A DNA stretch of 47,654 nt, taken from Sulfuricella sp. T08 (lineage in GTDB: Bacteria > Pseudomonadota > Gammaproteobacteria > Burkholderiales > Sulfuricellaceae). Of this stretch, positions 16,514 through 25,328 are shown piece by piece. The translations under genes and the position numbers were made by a program. Each line of letters begins with the position of its first letter. The first letter of the stretch is position 1. The stretch lies in NCBI RefSeq assembly GCF_000971475.1, contig NZ_DF967553.1, forward strand, positions 15,819 through 63,472. The letters are read 5' to 3'. The notes below the pieces were generated by a model. The model made no database searches and had not been told where the DNA came from. It was given only the letters and a program-made list of their open reading frames with translations.

Positions 16514-16524
16514 GGGCTCGGCAT
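16514..16524 (+). repeat. Copy 3 of the GGGCTCGGCAT short repeat
   Basis: GGGCTCGGCAT is followed by AGAG (copy 2 has CGAG). Its start is 472 bp from the start of copy 2, the same interval as between copies 1 and 2. The flanks resemble copy 2 more than copy 1. Confidence 0.55.
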
Positions 16525-16567
16525 AGAGATACTGGGGTCTGTATAGCTTCGGGGTTGAACAGGTCGA

Positions 16568-16855
16568 TCACAAGACGCTCCAGACAGCGAGTGCGAACAA
16601 GCCACCCAGCGTCGTTGCAAGCCAGTCAAAGAAATCACAGGTCTGCAAATCAGGATGGAAGTGGTCGTAGATTTCTTTCGCTGCGCCGGTGAGAGATACT
16701 ATGCCCACAGCAAGTAATGTAGGTGCTCCGCAAGCCGCCAGCAAGAAGAACAGAACCGCACCTACGATAAAATGCGCCTGCTTGTCTTTGGGTACGCCGA
16801 TCCGTGGCAACTTTTCGACGTAGGCGCTGAGGAACTTGAGGATGGATTCGATCAT
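16568..16855 (-). CDS. Small inner-membrane protein of the YfiM/DUF2279 kind
   Basis: This 95-residue protein has a conserved DKQAHFIVGA segment at the start of the first membrane helix (about 24-45). A second helix follows (about 46-60), then GAAKEIYDHFHP and a C-terminal FDWLATTLGGLFAL helix. The spaced H, KE-YD and D-T-GG residues are the pattern of YfiM-like (DUF2279) membrane proteins. Some phage and prophage modules carry similar genes. No biochemical role can be assigned. It is alone on the minus strand. Confidence 0.6.
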   Translation of the reverse strand: MIESILKFLSAYVEKLPRIGVPKDKQAHFIVGAVLFFLLAACGAPTLLAVGIVSLTGAAKEIYDHFHPDLQTCDFFDWLATTLGGLFALAVWSVL

Positions 16856-17013
16856 TACCGTTCTTCAGGCGGGGTTTATACCGAGTTTATGCCGATTTGG
16901 GCTATGCCGACATTGTGCCAGGATCACGTTAGGGTTTTCGCCTGTTTAATCTCTAGTTATGGCGCAAAACGGTCAAACACCCTTCTGTCCGTCCTTCTGT
17001 GTGTAACTTCAGT

Positions 17014-17595
17014 TCAGTGGCCACACCACTGCGATTCACACGGAATGCCATCACCGTCACCATCTATTTCCACTCCAGGACAGTTCTTTAGATAGAACGT
17101 CGCTTCCTCGCAGGATGTCATCTCTGAGCAGTAGCGTTTCCCCTGGCACTCGAACTTCGCAGTGGCGCTGAGCTGGCTGCTTTCTGTGGGGCTAAGAGGC
17201 AACGTGGAACCACTTCCCTCGGTGGCACCATGAGGCAACACGGGCTCGCTGCCTACGAGGTGTTCAACTTGAGTTGTTATCAGGGTGAAATGCTGCCAAC
17301 CATAGAACCCAATTCCTGCCACGATAATCGCAAAAATAACTGGAATCAGGAATCTTGGCAGTTCAATGCGTGCGGGAGCTGGGCGAGACCCGACGTAAAG
17401 GACGCTCTCCGCGCGGCTGCCTTTCTTCTCATCATTCACAAGTTCGTATGTGACGAGTTCATTCCCAACAGGACGTTGCTGCCCCTTTCCAAACGCGCGG
17501 ATATGTACGAAAACCGTGTCACCACCACCGTTCTGGGTAATGAATCCGAAGCCCCTACTGTCTTTCCATTCTGTGATTCGCCCTTGATAGCGCAT
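17014..17595 (-). CDS. Cold-shock domain / transmembrane / excalibur-domain fusion protein
   Basis: This 193-residue protein has three parts. Residues 1-66 form a cold-shock domain with RNP1-like RGFGFI (14-19) and RNP2-like DTVFVHI (26-32), so nucleic-acid binding is expected. Residues about 80-100 are a transmembrane helix. Residues about 147-193 are an excalibur domain with six Cys and the calcium-loop-like DGDGDGIPCE (178-187). The topology would put the cold-shock domain in the cytoplasm and the excalibur domain in the periplasm. The cold-shock plus membrane pairing is known from DUF1294 proteins. Function is unknown. Confidence 0.8.
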   Translation of the reverse strand: MRYQGRITEWKDSRGFGFITQNGGGDTVFVHIRAFGKGQQRPVGNELVTYELVNDEKKGSRAESVLYVGSRPAPARIELPRFLIPVIFAIIVAGIGFYGWQHFTLITTQVEHLVGSEPVLPHGATEGSGSTLPLSPTESSQLSATAKFECQGKRYCSEMTSCEEATFYLKNCPGVEIDGDGDGIPCESQWCGH

Positions 17596-17710
17596 GTTGA
17601 CCTTGGCATGATATCAATTGATAAACAATAAGTAACCGAACGCCTGAATCCGGAGATTTTTTAATAAAACCGACAGGCTCAATGCCTTTGCGCGGATTCA
17701 AGTTTGAAAT

Positions 17711-17842
17711 TCAACGCCTGAAGAATACCTGACTGGCTGTCTGATATCCAAGTCGCTTTCTGGGCCGATTGTTCAATCGCTCCATCGCTGTATCGATTTC
17801 CTCTTGAGTAATGGTGGCGAAATCCCGGTTTTTGGGGAAGCA
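17711..17842 (-). pseudogene. IS30-family transposase, C-terminal remnant
   Basis: Read on the minus strand, this stretch encodes the end of an IS30-type DDE transposase: TQEEIDTAMERLNNRPRK, then RLGYQTASQVFF, the hallmark C-terminal motif. A TAG directly precedes the fragment (17843-17845) and TGA (17711-17713) ends it. One base out of frame past FFRR, the sequence reads VEFQT-stop, close to the usual IS30 terminus, so a single-base frameshift is likely. About 90% of the transposase is missing. It abuts the yecA-like gene stop. Confidence 0.75.
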
Positions 17843-17857
17843 CTACGGATTTTTAGA

Positions 17858-18547
17858 TTAGTGCAGCGTTCTTTCCTTGCCGCAGCATTGCTTGAATTTC
17901 AGACCACTCCCACACAGACAAGTCTCATTGCGCCCGACTTTAGGCGTTTCTCGCTTGGTTGAAACAGGCTTCGTTCTGGAATGCCAATAGTGATATATCC
18001 CAGCAACTACCTTGGGAAGCATGTCAGCACATTCCTGCTGCAATTTCACATATTCATCATCAGGCAGGTATTTCTTTCCCCTTCTTTCAGATTCTTCTTT
18101 AAATGCACCGGACAAAAGCAGAATTGGGAAAGTCAGCTTCTTCAGAGGTTCGTTTCCCGGACTCAGCCATTCCTCTGCGGAAAGCCCCCACCCCAGAATG
18201 TAGCCCTCGCACCATGTTTGGTAATCAGGCCTCTGGTCAGTGGTCGAGAGGGATTTCAGGATAAAGTTGATGGGCTGGTTTTCGCCGAGCGTTGCGGCCA
18301 CGCCGTTATAGAAACGCATCATTAGCGTCATGAATTCCTGAGCCAGCTCCATCGCTTCGTGTTCCGGCCCGATCTTGAAAACTTCATGCATCCATTGGCC
18401 CGGCGCGATGGCATCCGGCGCGCTGACAACAGCGCACAGGAATCCCTGCAATTTGTCCAGGCTCATGCCCTTTCCATTGAAAATGGGCGAGGCCAGCAAT
18501 TCCTCCAATCTCGTGAGTTCCTGCTTCGTTAGTGCGTTTGTTAACAT
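17858..18547 (-). CDS. UPF0149 (YecA-like) protein with SEC-C zinc motif
   Basis: This 229-residue protein has an all-helical UPF0149/YecA domain (about 5-180) containing [18 protein letters not shown] and [11 protein letters not shown]-terminal SEC-C motif reads [17 protein letters not shown] (Cys-x-Cys-x8-Cys-Cys). SEC-C binds zinc and is shared with SecA, where it contacts SecB and ribosomes. The cellular role of YecA proteins is not settled. ATG 18547 starts a normal UPF0149 N-terminus. Confidence 0.85.
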   Translation of the reverse strand: MLTNALTKQELTRLEELLASPIFNGKGMSLDKLQGFLCAVVSAPDAIAPGQWMHEVFKIGPEHEAMELAQEFMTLMMRFYNGVAATLGENQPINFILKSLSTTDQRPDYQTWCEGYILGWGLSAEEWLSPGNEPLKKLTFPILLLSGAFKEESERRGKKYLPDDEYVKLQQECADMLPKVVAGIYHYWHSRTKPVSTKRETPKVGRNETCLCGSGLKFKQCCGKERTLH

Positions 18548-18845
18548 GAATGACCTATATGTTCAATTGGATAAGCTTTTTTCTGTGCGTTTTGATTGTA
18601 TCAAGGGCAGTGCCGATTGTCGGTATACGGCGCAATGTTATACCGGAAAATCCTTTTATATCAGGCAAAATCAACTGCCCTGTGAATGTGCACATGAATT
18701 TTAGGCAATAAACTCAGCCTCAGTTACCAGATTATTGCTGTCGCAACTTGCGGGTTCCATCTGTCAACCATCTAAAATTCACTCGTTTCAGGGTAAAATA
18801 CTGGTTTTTCTCAAGTGCAGATGCACGTACAAGGTAAAGCGCATT
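18548..18845. other. Intergenic region upstream of the PEPCK-like gene
   Basis: About 300 bases lie between divergent genes. I see no convincing gene. It is AT-richer on the left, and a TAAAAT (18794-18799) could be a -10 box but has no good -35 partner. An in-frame TTG at 18735 would extend the next protein by 37 unconserved residues. Confidence 0.4.
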
Positions 18846-21800
18846 ATGGATCTGAATCAATTTCTGGGGCTAGGGGACGATTCTGAAGACCCTAAAGAAA
18901 CCCGCAAACGCCTTCAGCTTTATATCAACCTGAAGCTGTCCTCGTCGGGCCAGCCGCCCTGCCTGGAGGGCGAAAGTAGCGATTTCCTGGCCGTTGCGCA
19001 CAATCTTCTGCAAAGCTACCGGGAAAAATCCCGCTTGTTGAGCGGTTACCTCTGCCCACCCGATCAACGTATCCAGACGTTCCTGGACGATTATCTTGCT
19101 GATGCTGCAGATGGTGCTGTGCCCCGGCTGCCAGAAAACACGCTGATACTCGACCGCCATGGCGTGGCCAGGGAGCTTTCCCTGCCAGTGAACGAAAATG
19201 TGTTCAAGGGCGATTATGTCAGCAGTTATCGCATCCGCAACGGTGTGCTGCACAATCCGGTAAGCGACCGTCGCACGACCAAGGGCTTATTCCACGTAAC
19301 CGAGGGCGGCCTGCCGATCCCCGGCGACAAGAAGGCGGTTCCAAAGGTTGCTTTTGCACGTCTGCTACGTGAGGCATTCACCCCCCCGGAACATTTGCTG
19401 CGCTTGCCGTTCTCCGCTGGACAGCCTCAGGAAGCATCGATGTTCGTTTCGCTGCTGCTACGCCCGGTAATCTGCCCCGAAATCCCCGGCAGCGAACCAG
19501 AAAAGATCATGGAAATTCGCTTCTTCGCACCTGGTGGTCTGGTGAGCAATCTGGATTTCGTAGAAAGCATCTTCGGCAATGGCGGCAACCCTGTCCTTGC
19601 GTCGAACGATGTCGGGCTGGACGTGGATCACTGGTCCGGCCACACCGGTTGTGTGATTCTGGCACCCCACCTGACCCGGTTTACCAAGAAAGAGCTTGGG
19701 CTGCCCCACCGGGATGCCGCAACGCCTCGCCAACAGGCGGACGGTATGTGCTGGGTCAATGAAAAGGAACTGTATAACGACGGCTCCGCCTTCAAGATCA
19801 CCGCTCGCGACGAGCGCGGGGTGATTGTCACCATTCTGGCTGACAATTACTTCGGATACTGCAAGAAAGAGGTCAAGACCCAGATCAGCTATGCCACCAA
19901 CCTTTTCGGGCTGGCCGAAGAGGAACATGCGGGCGGCGCACTGGCATTCCCGCGGCACAACCACGGCGAGGAATTCGGCGTGGACAGCATCACGCGAGTG
20001 CCGGGCTACAGCTTCGAGGAAATTGTAACCCAGTATGGCAAATTGATTAACGTGCAACCGGAAGGCTACGGCATAGACAAGCAGCATCCGGAAGTCATTT
20101 ACGTGCCGCAGGATCTGCGCATGGATCTTCCCGCTCAAACCATCAGCTGGGTGAAGGATGGCGCACCACAGACCATCAAGCTGCGTCCAGGCCATATCTA
20201 CGTGCAGCCCAACGGTTACAAGGTCGAGATGTGCAAACATCCGGGCGCGCCATCATGGCGTCTGGTGGGCACTGATCCTGAAGGCACTTTCTGCCACAAG
20301 CCCTGCACCGTATCAGGTGGAGGAAAGTCGGAGATTTCCAAGTCGCTGAATGACGCGGTGATCTACGGACCGCTTTTCGTTGCGGATCTGGAGAAGGACC
20401 TCACCCAAGTTGAAAAGATCATCAAGAAAAATTACTCTGGCCGCTTCAAACCGGGATTCGAGCATGAGGACCGGGATGCGGCCCGTACGTTACTCAGCGC
20501 CGAACGCAGCCTGGGATCGGTGATCAAGGTACTCACCCCATCCCCCGCCCACACCGAGGAATACAATGCCTGGCTGGAAGAAATTCCCGACCGTATTCTA
20601 GCGCTGGTGTTCATCATCAAGCGCATGTATCGCCCGGAATGGGGCGACGACTGGCGCAACCAACTTTCGACGGATTTCGTTAACGGCCATCCCGGCCATG
20701 AACTCAAGCTCGGTGATAGAAAGCTGGTAGGCTCCTATTTACGGATAGGTTTTGCGGAAAATGGGGCGTGGCGCGTGTTCAAATTACGCCAGGACTTCAT
20801 CGCTGCCGACAAGGTACAGATGGAGGACGACATCAGCGCCTCGGTTGTCGTTCCCGCTGCATCCCTGCCCAATTTATCGCCGAAAAGCAATGATCCTTCC
20901 GTCAAGCTCGTCCGCAATTGCGAATACCGCCTGTTCCAGCGCCCGGACGAGGCGGTTCATCGCGGATTCGATCTCCAGACCGAGCAGGACATGTCTCTGC
21001 GCGACAATTTCCTTGCGAATTTCGAGCCGCTCCATGGCGAGACATTGTCGAAAATTATCGATGACGTGGTGGGGTTAGACCAGTACACCGAGCCCATGCG
21101 CAAGACTCTTCGCGAGGCCCATGAAGCAAACGAATATGTGGTGTCCTCGGCACATCCTCGCTTGGTGGATGGCAAGCCGAGCAAAAATCCTCGTTATCTG
21201 CAACTGCGGTCTGATATTGCCAACCCGGTAGGACGCTATGTGGCGGAAATCGGCGCCAGATTCAATCGCCGAATCCCCTTGGGCACGCCCGTCATTGAAC
21301 CCGTCAACGCAGTGCTGGTAGGCCGACGCAACAACCCGCCGGAACCCGGCATCCGCCCTCTGGCAGTATATAACCCGATTCACTTTCAGGAACTGCCCGA
21401 GCTGTTCATGGACTTCATCTGCAGCCTCACCGGCAAGTCGCCCTCCACGACAGGGGCAGGCAGCGAAGGCGCGCTCACCAAAGGGCCGTTTAACGCCCTC
21501 CGGCCCACTGTGGATCTGAACAATACGCTGGTATCTTTCATCCTTACGGGTTACGCCGGCTATTCCACCGCGGCGGGTTATATCGGCCCGAATCTCCGCG
21601 TCGACCACGACATCAGCCTGCTTGTGCCGGAAATCTGGTCGCGCCTGAAGCCACAGGAACGGGATCCGCGTTTCCTGATCGAAAACGGCTACATGGAAAA
21701 GATAGCAGATTTCCAATATCAGGGCCGCCTGATCCAGGCTAGCCGCCTCGGCTATCGCATCACGGAACGCTTCGTGCACGGCTTCATGGGCAAGATGTTC

Positions 21801-22310
21801 GATGCGCCTCGTGCGGTATTCGGCGAGCAAATCCTGCGGCCCGAAACCCAGGATATGGCGGTATTCGTGGATGGCGTTGAAAATATCGTTGAAGCGCAGC
21901 AAATTGTGGCAGCCCGCTATCTGGAGGATGGCAGCGTGGAAGATGCCTGCCCACCGCTCAAGGCCCTGCTCCACATCATGGCTAATGGACAGCATGAGGA
22001 AAAAGACGTGCATGACCCCACCATCCGTGCCTTGTTTACCCGTGAAGCATTGCTCGCGTCGGACTGGTACCAGGAACGGCTAATGACAAAGCAGGTGCGG
22101 GACATCCATCTTTGGGAGCGCCATATCACTTATCTGGATACCTTCGCCCACCGTACAAGCCATCAAGATCTGGCCGAACGGCTTGACATCCTTGAACGGC
22201 TAGAAAGTGCCAAGACCAAGCTGGCGTGGGTAAAGAGCACGGCATACCTGCAAAGCCTGAGCGGCACTATCGGCGCCGACCCGTTGCGACCGATGCAGTC
22301 AAGAACCTAG
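18846..22310 (+). CDS. Putative PPi-dependent phosphoenolpyruvate carboxykinase
   Basis: This 1154-residue soluble protein is much longer than ATP- or GTP-PEPCK. Its size (about 130 kDa) and a central glycine-rich TVSGGGKSEISKSL motif (about 488-501) match my recollection of the PPi-type PEPCK family described from Entamoeba and Propionibacterium. It also has RFNRRIPLGTP and RRNNPPEP segments that could contact the acid substrate, and FPRHNHGEEFGVDS in the first half. It would convert oxaloacetate plus PPi to PEP, CO2 and phosphate, or the reverse. I prefer ATG 18846, with AAGG 11 bases before it. The gene is monocistronic and ends in a strong terminator. The family call is from memory of motifs; no alignment was possible. 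Confidence 0.58.
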   Translation: MDLNQFLGLGDDSEDPKETRKRLQLYINLKLSSSGQPPCLEGESSDFLAVAHNLLQSYREKSRLLSGYLCPPDQRIQTFLDDYLADAADGAVPRLPENTLILDRHGVARELSLPVNENVFKGDYVSSYRIRNGVLHNPVSDRRTTKGLFHVTEGGLPIPGDKKAVPKVAFARLLREAFTPPEHLLRLPFSAGQPQEASMFVSLLLRPVICPEIPGSEPEKIMEIRFFAPGGLVSNLDFVESIFGNGGNPVLASNDVGLDVDHWSGHTGCVILAPHLTRFTKKELGLPHRDAATPRQQADGMCWVNEKELYNDGSAFKITARDERGVIVTILADNYFGYCKKEVKTQISYATNLFGLAEEEHAGGALAFPRHNHGEEFGVDSITRVPGYSFEEIVTQYGKLINVQPEGYGIDKQHPEVIYVPQDLRMDLPAQTISWVKDGAPQTIKLRPGHIYVQPNGYKVEMCKHPGAPSWRLVGTDPEGTFCHKPCTVSGGGKSEISKSLNDAVIYGPLFVADLEKDLTQVEKIIKKNYSGRFKPGFEHEDRDAARTLLSAERSLGSVIKVLTPSPAHTEEYNAWLEEIPDRILALVFIIKRMYRPEWGDDWRNQLSTDFVNGHPGHELKLGDRKLVGSYLRIGFAENGAWRVFKLRQDFIAADKVQMEDDISASVVVPAASLPNLSPKSNDPSVKLVRNCEYRLFQRPDEAVHRGFDLQTEQDMSLRDNFLANFEPLHGETLSKIIDDVVGLDQYTEPMRKTLREAHEANEYVVSSAHPRLVDGKPSKNPRYLQLRSDIANPVGRYVAEIGARFNRRIPLGTPVIEPVNAVLVGRRNNPPEPGIRPLAVYNPIHFQELPELFMDFICSLTGKSPSTTGAGSEGALTKGPFNALRPTVDLNNTLVSFILTGYAGYSTAAGYIGPNLRVDHDISLLVPEIWSRLKPQERDPRFLIENGYMEKIADFQYQGRLIQASRLGYRITERFVHGFMGKMFDAPRAVFGEQILRPETQDMAVFVDGVENIVEAQQIVAARYLEDGSVEDACPPLKALLHIMANGQHEEKDVHDPTIRALFTREALLASDWYQERLMTKQVRDIHLWERHITYLDTFAHRTSHQDLAERLDILERLESAKTKLAWVKSTAYLQSLSGTIGADPLRPMQSRT

Positions 22311-22318
22311 ATTCGATA

Positions 22319-22406
22319 AGTGGCCACAACGCACTGCTGGCCACTCTAAAATTGACGAGTCTGACAATGAAATGGCTAGTGCCTGGGCACTAGCCATTTT
22401 TTATTT
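22319..22406 (+). terminator. Hairpin plus strong rho-independent terminator
   Basis: A first stem (22319-22325 with 22339-22345, AGTGGCC) is followed by a perfect long stem. AAATGGCTAGTGCC (22370-22383) pairs with 22386-22399, followed by a T-run with one A. It ends the PEPCK-like transcript. Confidence 0.88.
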
Positions 22407-22534
22407 CGGGATATGCAGCTCCATTCTCCTGTCCGTCCTCCAAGCCCTGCGCTTGCCACGATCCAGCCATTCAGCTATTCTCGAATCGCGAAACTTAGAC
22501 GCATATATTAATAAAATCAGGAGGAACAACGACC

Positions 22535-22927
22535 ATGGGCAATAAAGTCAAAGTTGCATTGCTAGGCTTGGGTAGCGTTGGCGAATCTTTCGCCGAACAT
22601 TTTCTGGAGAAAATCCAGGAAGAACATGTCAACGTGGAAATCGTGGCCGTGGCAGACCGCCATCTGGACTCCCCTGTCGCTCTGGGCTTTGCTCACAGCA
22701 ACGTACCGGTTTTCAAGGATGCCATGGAGGTGATCAAACTTGGCGATCAGGTCGATATCATTTTTGACCTTACCGGCAATGCTGAACTGCGCAAGAGCTT
22801 ACGCCTCAGACTTCAGGAAACCGAAAACCGCCACACCGTTATTGCCCCAGAGGTTTTTGCACAACTGCTCTGGAACTTTTTCGGTGATGACACCGCTTTG
22901 CCTGAACACACCCGAACCGGCTACTAG
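22535..22927 (+). CDS. Small NAD(P)-binding Rossmann protein
   Basis: This 130-residue protein starts with KVALLGLGSVGESFAEHF, a GxGxxG dinucleotide-binding motif as in homoserine dehydrogenase and Gfo/Idh/MocA N-terminal domains. VEIVAVADRHL is the second strand with the Asp that contacts the ribose, and DIIFDLTGNAELR is a typical fourth strand. No catalytic domain follows. The frame closes at TAG 22925-22927, while a different frame stays open to 23027, so a frameshifted tail is possible but not demonstrable. An AGGAGG Shine-Dalgarno sequence precedes the ATG. Confidence 0.6.
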   Translation: MGNKVKVALLGLGSVGESFAEHFLEKIQEEHVNVEIVAVADRHLDSPVALGFAHSNVPVFKDAMEVIKLGDQVDIIFDLTGNAELRKSLRLRLQETENRHTVIAPEVFAQLLWNFFGDDTALPEHTRTGY

Positions 22928-23029
22928 CCAACCGCCAGAAAAGGCCGCATTGGACTTGCTAGCCAATGCGATCCTGAACTTGGCACCACTTGGCAGTATT
23001 GATGCCCTCCCAATAAGGCTAGTCTGAAA

Positions 23030-23695
23030 ATGCAGTCACCTACCCAAGACTTTGTCACTTCCGCTATCGCCATCTTGCTGGGAGCAGCCATCGTTTTGTC
23101 GACAGCAGTTGCTGCTGCTTCACCTGCAACGCCGGAAGAAGGGTTTGATTACCAGGTACTGAGTTCTCCTCAACCAACGAAGGCAGGCGGTAAAGTAGAA
23201 GTTATCGAGTTTTTCTGGTACGACTGCCCACACTGTAATGCCATGGCGCCGCTTATAGAGCCATGGGCCAAACGCCATCGGAACAGTATCGCTTTCAAAC
23301 GCATTCCTGTGGCGCGGAATAAAGGGGCAATTCTGCAACAACAGCTTTATTACGCACTGGAGAGTTTAGGCAAAGTGGAGGAGTTGCACAGCCGGATATT
23401 CAACGCCATTCATGAGGAATGGATACCCATGAAAACAACAGAACAGATGGCAGCTTTCCTCGAAAAACAGGGCGTCGGGAAAAATGAATTTCTCAAAATT
23501 ATCAACTCTGCTGCCGTAATGAAAAAAGTTCAGCGCGCACAACAGCTGACTGTAGCCTACGGCGTAGATTCGGTGCCGACAATCGCGATAAATGGACAAT
23601 ACGTGACTTCAGCCAGCATGTTGGGCGGCAACCAGGCGGATGTGCTGTCGGTCGTCGACTATCTTGTCACCAAATCAAAACGAAGCTCACCCTGA
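23030..23695 (+). CDS. dsbA: DsbA-family thiol:disulfide oxidoreductase
   Basis: This 221-residue periplasmic protein has a signal peptide (about 1-31, TSAIAILLGAAIVLSTAVAA) and a thioredoxin/DsbA fold. The active site is CPHC (Cys66-Cys69) in EFFWYDCPHCNAM, and the cis-Pro loop is DSVPTIAING. CPHC is the E. coli DsbA sequence, which favours an oxidase. It would introduce disulfides into exported proteins; no dsbB lies in the window. Length is normal. It is convergent with the HDOD gene. Confidence 0.9.
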   Translation: MQSPTQDFVTSAIAILLGAAIVLSTAVAAASPATPEEGFDYQVLSSPQPTKAGGKVEVIEFFWYDCPHCNAMAPLIEPWAKRHRNSIAFKRIPVARNKGAILQQQLYYALESLGKVEELHSRIFNAIHEEWIPMKTTEQMAAFLEKQGVGKNEFLKIINSAAVMKKVQRAQQLTVAYGVDSVPTIAINGQYVTSASMLGGNQADVLSVVDYLVTKSKRSSP

Positions 23696-23753
23696 AGAAC
23701 AGTGCGCTGGTTCCAATTTTAGACCAGAGTATAGTGCAGGAGTTAAGCGGGGG

Positions 23754-25220
23754 TTATTGCTCGACTTCCAGAGCCCACAGCATAGAGTCGATATGTGCGA
23801 GATTCACTTTCTGTACATCCAGACCGCAATCAGCTGCGAGCTCGGCAATTCTTTCAGGTTCGAATTGCTCGCAGGCAATGGCAAGCTCCAGATAAGGCGC
23901 ATATTTCCCTTCTTGGTGCACCAGAGCCAGAGTCAATTCCTCAGACAGATTAAGGTAGGCCAGCGCCTTTCCCATCGGCACCCTGAGCAGCACGTCCAAT
24001 AGCGAAAAGAAACCGACGATAAACAAGTTATCCAGTTCTCCAGGCGGGAAAGCTTCCCGCCCCAGCGTTTCCGTCATCCGTCCACGAACCATCGCATTTT
24101 CCATCAGCGCCCTATCCTGCGGATGGGCTGTTCCGCCACTGTACAAAAGCAAGGTCAACCACCGATAGAGTTTTTTCTGGCCCAACACGGCAACAGCATG
24201 TTCGATGGCGGCCACTTTCATCACCAACCCGCCACCCACAGAGTTGATGTAGCGCAGAAATTTATAGGTCAGCATAGGATCAAGCTTGAACACGTTAACC
24301 AGTTCAGTTATATCGGCATCTTTCTGAATCAGGTTCAGCAGTTCGAACAGCCTGATGTGATTAGAGCTGACCCTGGGCTGCTCCAGTTCCTCCAACCGTG
24401 TCAGGAAAGACCCCTGGAAATAATCGAAACGCAATTTCCGGCAAGCTTCATAGGCCTCCGTGGATTCGACATTTTTTGCGATCAATCTCATCCATAGATA
24501 CTGGCTGCATAGAGAATCCACCATGTAGCTTAGTCTCTGCGAATCTTCCGAGGAAACGTCAATGATCGCCAAATCGGCGACCTGAAGAAACTGGCTCATC
24601 TCTGGCACATACGAAAAATCCTCCAGCGCAATCAGGAAACCTTTTTCCTTAAGTGCCATCAGATATGCCAATGTTTCTTCAGGTTTGTCGATCAATTCCG
24701 ATGCAGAGCGGATAACCAGCACCACGCCTTTTTTCGGCAGGTCTTCAAATAAGCGACAACCGAGGGAAGCCGGGGAAATACCGATAAAGGCCAACCGGCT
24801 GCCCAGTAATCGGCCAATTTCCATGTCCATCATATTGCGGAGCAAAACCTCGTCGTACAGGCGCAAAACCGCACGGGTTTCAAGGCGAACTTTGTTCCTG
24901 GGAGATTTGCGCAACATGAATTCATAGCCCGCCATGCGCCCGCTGCTGTCCAGCATGGGTTCTCGGCAAACAAAAGACTGAACGGTTTCGGCCTGGGCTG
25001 CGCCCTCTTCCGCAGAGGGTTTAACCGATGAGACAGTGAGTGAAGAGGGAGAGAGACCTTGCCCGAATACAGCGGAATGGTCGATTTCCTTTAGCGGCGC
25101 AAAGCCATCGAGCTTGCTCTCGTTCAGGCTCGTGGTAGATGCTCGCTGAGCCTGCTTGCTAGATGCGTGGGAATGTGAATCCTGTTGACCGAACATCCAT
25201 TTCAAGAACCTGCCTAACAT
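23754..25220 (-). CDS. Degenerate EAL + HDOD signalling protein
   Basis: This 488-residue protein has a variable N-terminal region (1-80), an EAL-like domain (about 83-285) and an HDOD domain (about 290-480). The EAL signature is replaced by YEF (MAGYEFMLRK) and other catalytic acids are not obvious, so c-di-GMP hydrolysis is unlikely. The HDOD part carries FKLDPMLTYKFLRYINS and IEHAVAVLGQKKLYRWL. This is the YuxH/CdgJ architecture, used for protein-protein signalling in motility and biofilm control. The gene is monocistronic. Confidence 0.85.
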   Translation of the reverse strand: MLGRFLKWMFGQQDSHSHASSKQAQRASTTSLNESKLDGFAPLKEIDHSAVFGQGLSPSSLTVSSVKPSAEEGAAQAETVQSFVCREPMLDSSGRMAGYEFMLRKSPRNKVRLETRAVLRLYDEVLLRNMMDMEIGRLLGSRLAFIGISPASLGCRLFEDLPKKGVVLVIRSASELIDKPEETLAYLMALKEKGFLIALEDFSYVPEMSQFLQVADLAIIDVSSEDSQRLSYMVDSLCSQYLWMRLIAKNVESTEAYEACRKLRFDYFQGSFLTRLEELEQPRVSSNHIRLFELLNLIQKDADITELVNVFKLDPMLTYKFLRYINSVGGGLVMKVAAIEHAVAVLGQKKLYRWLTLLLYSGGTAHPQDRALMENAMVRGRMTETLGREAFPPGELDNLFIVGFFSLLDVLLRVPMGKALAYLNLSEELTLALVHQEGKYAPYLELAIACEQFEPERIAELAADCGLDVQKVNLAHIDSMLWALEVEQ

Positions 25221-25328
25221 CTATAATATTCCATCTGGTTATGTCCAATGATCAAACAAGGATATAACAAACGCCCTGACTTGTAGTTAGGGGATTCCAC
25301 TAAATTCTAATATAGGAATGACACTAGG

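Noticed and set aside
15570-16524. Integron gene cassettes with attC sites
   Set aside because: The repeats lack paired RYYYAAC/GTTRRRY core sites and a long palindrome, and no integrase is in the window.
15419-18845. Genomic island integrated at tRNA-Asn
   Set aside because: I looked for a repeated tRNA 3' end (GGTTCGAGTCCAGG) to the right and found none; no integrase is present. Only a variable locus is claimed.
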